Part shown: piece after piece, positions 6,602-8,407 of the stretch
Layout of the letters: each line of letters begins with the position of its first letter
Numbering within the stretch: the stretch's first letter is position 1
Source: Megasphaera sp. UBA5897
GTDB taxonomy: Bacteria; Bacillota; Negativicutes; Veillonellales; Megasphaeraceae
Assembly (NCBI GenBank): GCA_002431345.1
Contig: DJEN01000028.1
Span: forward strand, 1 to 8,407
Direction of reading: 5' to 3'
Length of the DNA stretch: 8,407 nucleotides
Made by a program: the position numbers and the translations under genes
Notes under the pieces: model-generated
The model's database searches: none
Seen by the model: only the letters and a program-made list of their open reading frames with translations
What the model was told of the DNA's origin: nothing

Positions 6602-6859
6602 ATGAAAGAATTTACATTTACTATTACAGATCCACAGGGGATTCACGCTCGTCCCGCCGGCTTACTTGTCAAAGAAGCGAAAAAATATGAATCTAAGATT
6701 ACAATTGCTAAAGGCGCAAGAAATGGCGATGTAAAGAAGATTTTTGCTGTAATGGCTTTAGGCGTTAAACAAGGCGAAGAAATTAAAGTTACAGTTGATG
6801 GTACTGATGAAGCCACAGCGGCGGCAGCTATGGAAGCATTTTTGAAAGAAAACTTCTAA
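6602..6859 (+). CDS. ptsH: Phosphocarrier protein HPr (variant with Lys at position 46)
   Basis: This small cytoplasmic phosphocarrier of 85 residues (usual 85-90) accepts phosphate from enzyme I and passes it to EIIA. The active-site histidine is H15 in QGIHARPAG (12-20), a canonical motif. The protein aligns without gaps to Bacillus subtilis HPr through residue 54: the B. subtilis stretch L44-K45-S46-I47-M48-G49 is V44-K45-K46-I47-F48-A49 here. Ser46, the target of HPr kinase, is thus Lys (codon AAG), and Ser52 is Ala. Transfer of phosphate to EII should be intact, but the Ser-P regulatory form cannot be made at this site. A very strong AAGGAGGA (6587-6594) sits 7 nt before the ATG, consistent with the high level HPr needs. 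ptsI follows after 22 nt. A role in CcpA-type catabolite repression appears unlikely for this copy; a second HPr elsewhere is possible. Confidence 0.96.
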   Translation: MKEFTFTITDPQGIHARPAGLLVKEAKKYESKITIAKGARNGDVKKIFAVMALGVKQGEEIKVTVDGTDEATAAAAMEAFLKENF

Positions 6860-6881
6860 GCCGCAGTGAGGAGGAATCGGT

Positions 6882-8407
6882 ATGCTGACATTACAAGGGA
6901 AAAGTGTTTTTGCGGATATTGCGATTGGCCCGTTGGCACTGTTTCACCGCAATACCATTTCTACTGCCAGGCATCCTATTGATGATGCAGAAACAGAAGT
7001 ACAGCGCTTTCAAAAGGCCCGTGCAGAAGCGATGACACAACTTCAAAAGATGTATCACAAAGCTGTTGAAAAAGTAGGCGAAGAACAAGCGGCTGTTTTT
7101 GAAGTACATCAAATGATGTTGGAAGATGATGATTATATTGAGTCTATTGAAGATAAAATTCGCAGTAAAAAAATAAACGCAGAAGCAGCCGTAGAATGCA
7201 CAGCCCAACAGTTTGCAAAAATGTTTCAAACGATGGATGATGCGTATATGAAAGCCCGATCTGCAGATGTTTTGGATATTTCACGCCGTGTGGAACAGCA
7301 GCTTTGCGGCGGGCCGAGTATTGATTTCAGCAAGTACAACCATGTGATTATTGCAGCTGATGATTTGGCTCCCAGCGAAACCTTGCAGCTTGATACAGAT
7401 AAAATCTTAGGCTTTGTAACCTCGGCAGGCAGCACGAATTCACATACGGCCATTTTGGCACGCACATTGGGAATCGCGGCTGTCGTCAATACAGGTACGC
7501 AGATGCATACGGATGTAGACGGTATGACGGCTATTATTGATGGCACGACAGGTACGGTATATATTGATCCGGATGAAGCGACGCTGCAGGAAATGCAGCA
7601 AAAGCAGCAGCTGATGAAACAGCAGCGGGAACAGTTGGATGCTGTTCGCGGAACGGTTACGGAAACATTGGATGGGAAAAAGATTCACTTATATGCGAAT
7701 ATTGGAAACCCTGACAACCTGCCTCAAGTCATTGCCAATGATGCCGAAGGCATTGGATTGTTCCGCAGTGAATTTTTATATTTGGAAAACAGTACGTATC
7801 CAACAGAAGAACAGCAGTTTGAAGCGTATAAAAAGACGGCAGAAGCCCTGCAGGGAAAAACGGTTATTATTCGAACCTTAGATATTGGTGCGGATAAAAA
7901 AGTTGATTATTTTGGCTTAGATGACGAAGAAAACCCTGCTATGGGGATGCGGGCCATCCGTATCTGCCTTACCTGTCCGGCGATATTTAAAACGCAGCTG
8001 CGGGCATTATTGCGTGCGTCGGCATATGGAAAGATTGCTATTATGTTTCCCATGATTATTTCTGTAAAAGAAGTACGTCAGTGCAAAGCGATTCTGCAGG
8101 AAGTGCAGCAGGAATTAGATGCGAAGAATATTGCATATGACCACGATATGGAAATTGGGATTATGATAGAAACACCGGCAGCGGCTATCATGAGCGATGA
8201 GCTGGCAAAAGAAGTCGATTTCTTCAGCATTGGCTCTAATGACCTGACGCAGTATACACTGGCGATTGACAGGCAGCAGACAAAGCTGGATGCGTTTTTT
8301 GATGCACATCATCCGGCAATACTGCGGCTCATCCAGCAAACGATTGAAAACGGACACAAGGAAGGCATTTGGGTAGGTATTTGTGGTGAATTGGGTGCTG
8401 ATGCTGC
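6882..8407 (+). CDS. ptsI: PTS enzyme I, phosphoenolpyruvate-protein phosphotransferase (C-terminus outside window)
   Basis: This cytoplasmic enzyme starts the PTS by autophosphorylating from PEP and passing the phosphate to HPr. 508 codons are visible and the reading frame is still open at the window end; the usual length near 570 means about 65 residues are missing. The N-terminal HPr-binding and phosphohistidine domain contains the active H188 in GSTNSHTAILAR. The C-terminal PEP-binding barrel shows R295 in GLFRSEFLY, R331 in RTLDIGADK, NPAMGMRAIR, EIGIMIETPAAA, FFSIGSNDLTQY and the catalytic C501 in GICGE; these match E. coli H189, R296, R332 and C502. The start at 6882 has GAGGAGGA (6868-6875) 6 nt upstream, is 22 nt after ptsH, and gives the expected positions for the active residues. 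It is the last gene seen of the fructose operon. Confidence 0.96.
   Translation, partial: MLTLQGKSVFADIAIGPLALFHRNTISTARHPIDDAETEVQRFQKARAEAMTQLQKMYHKAVEKVGEEQAAVFEVHQMMLEDDDYIESIEDKIRSKKINAEAAVECTAQQFAKMFQTMDDAYMKARSADVLDISRRVEQQLCGGPSIDFSKYNHVIIAADDLAPSETLQLDTDKILGFVTSAGSTNSHTAILARTLGIAAVVNTGTQMHTDVDGMTAIIDGTTGTVYIDPDEATLQEMQQKQQLMKQQREQLDAVRGTVTETLDGKKIHLYANIGNPDNLPQVIANDAEGIGLFRSEFLYLENSTYPTEEQQFEAYKKTAEALQGKTVIIRTLDIGADKKVDYFGLDDEENPAMGMRAIRICLTCPAIFKTQLRALLRASAYGKIAIMFPMIISVKEVRQCKAILQEVQQELDAKNIAYDHDMEIGIMIETPAAAIMSDELAKEVDFFSIGSNDLTQYTLAIDRQQTKLDAFFDAHHPAILRLIQQTIENGHKEGIWVGICGELGADA

Noticed and set aside
7422..7466. Unusual enzyme I active loop GSTNSH instead of GGRTSH
   Set aside because: From family knowledge, GS-x-NSHTAILAR is a common clostridial-type variant; the phosphohistidine and the spacing are kept, so it is ordinary variation.
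1..8407. CRISPR array, tRNA/rRNA, insertion sequence, toxin-antitoxin or defence genes
   Set aside because: I found no regularly spaced repeats, no transposase or RNA gene sequence, and no unexplained gene; the coding space is fully taken by seven ordinary genes.

Overview
The window looks like the chromosome of a Firmicute: strong AGGAGG-type ribosome binding sites, a DeoR-type fruR heading a fructose PTS operon, and an enzyme I with a clostridial-type active-site loop (GSTNSHTAILAR). A Negativicutes member such as a Megasphaera or Veillonella relative would fit, but this is a low-confidence guess made without any database search.

Left part (1-2612, minus strand): two tandem paralogous membrane transporters of the AbgT (p-aminobenzoyl-glutamate transporter) family. 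The upstream copy (2612-1071) is complete. The downstream copy starts at 849 and runs off the window edge after 283 codons. By eye they are about two thirds identical over the shared part. They are separated by 221 bp holding a good bidirectional terminator and a candidate promoter, so they look like two transcription units rather than one operon. The complete copy has Asn at two positions where the family normally has Asp.

Middle (2613-2893): a divergent promoter region. A minus-strand promoter for the complete AbgT gene and a plus-strand promoter for fruR lie within about 90 bp of each other. The fruR promoter is overlaid by three and a half head-to-tail copies of a 10-11 bp unit (TGAnTGAAAA), the kind of operator DeoR-family repressors use.

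Right part (2894-8407, plus strand): fruR - fruK - fruA (EIIABC) - ptsH (HPr) - ptsI (enzyme I, cut by the window end after 508 codons). This is a complete fructose route in one transcription unit. EI takes phosphate from PEP and passes it through HPr to EIIA and EIIB of FruA. FruA imports fructose as fructose 1-phosphate, FruK converts that to fructose 1,6-bisphosphate, and FruR presumably senses a phosphorylated sugar and controls the operon. No terminator is visible between the genes.

I see no wholly new system. The points most worth following are: an HPr with Lys at position 46 in place of the regulatory Ser, the tandem-repeat operator in front of fruR, general PTS genes housed in a fructose operon, and the Asp-to-Asn changes in one AbgT paralog.
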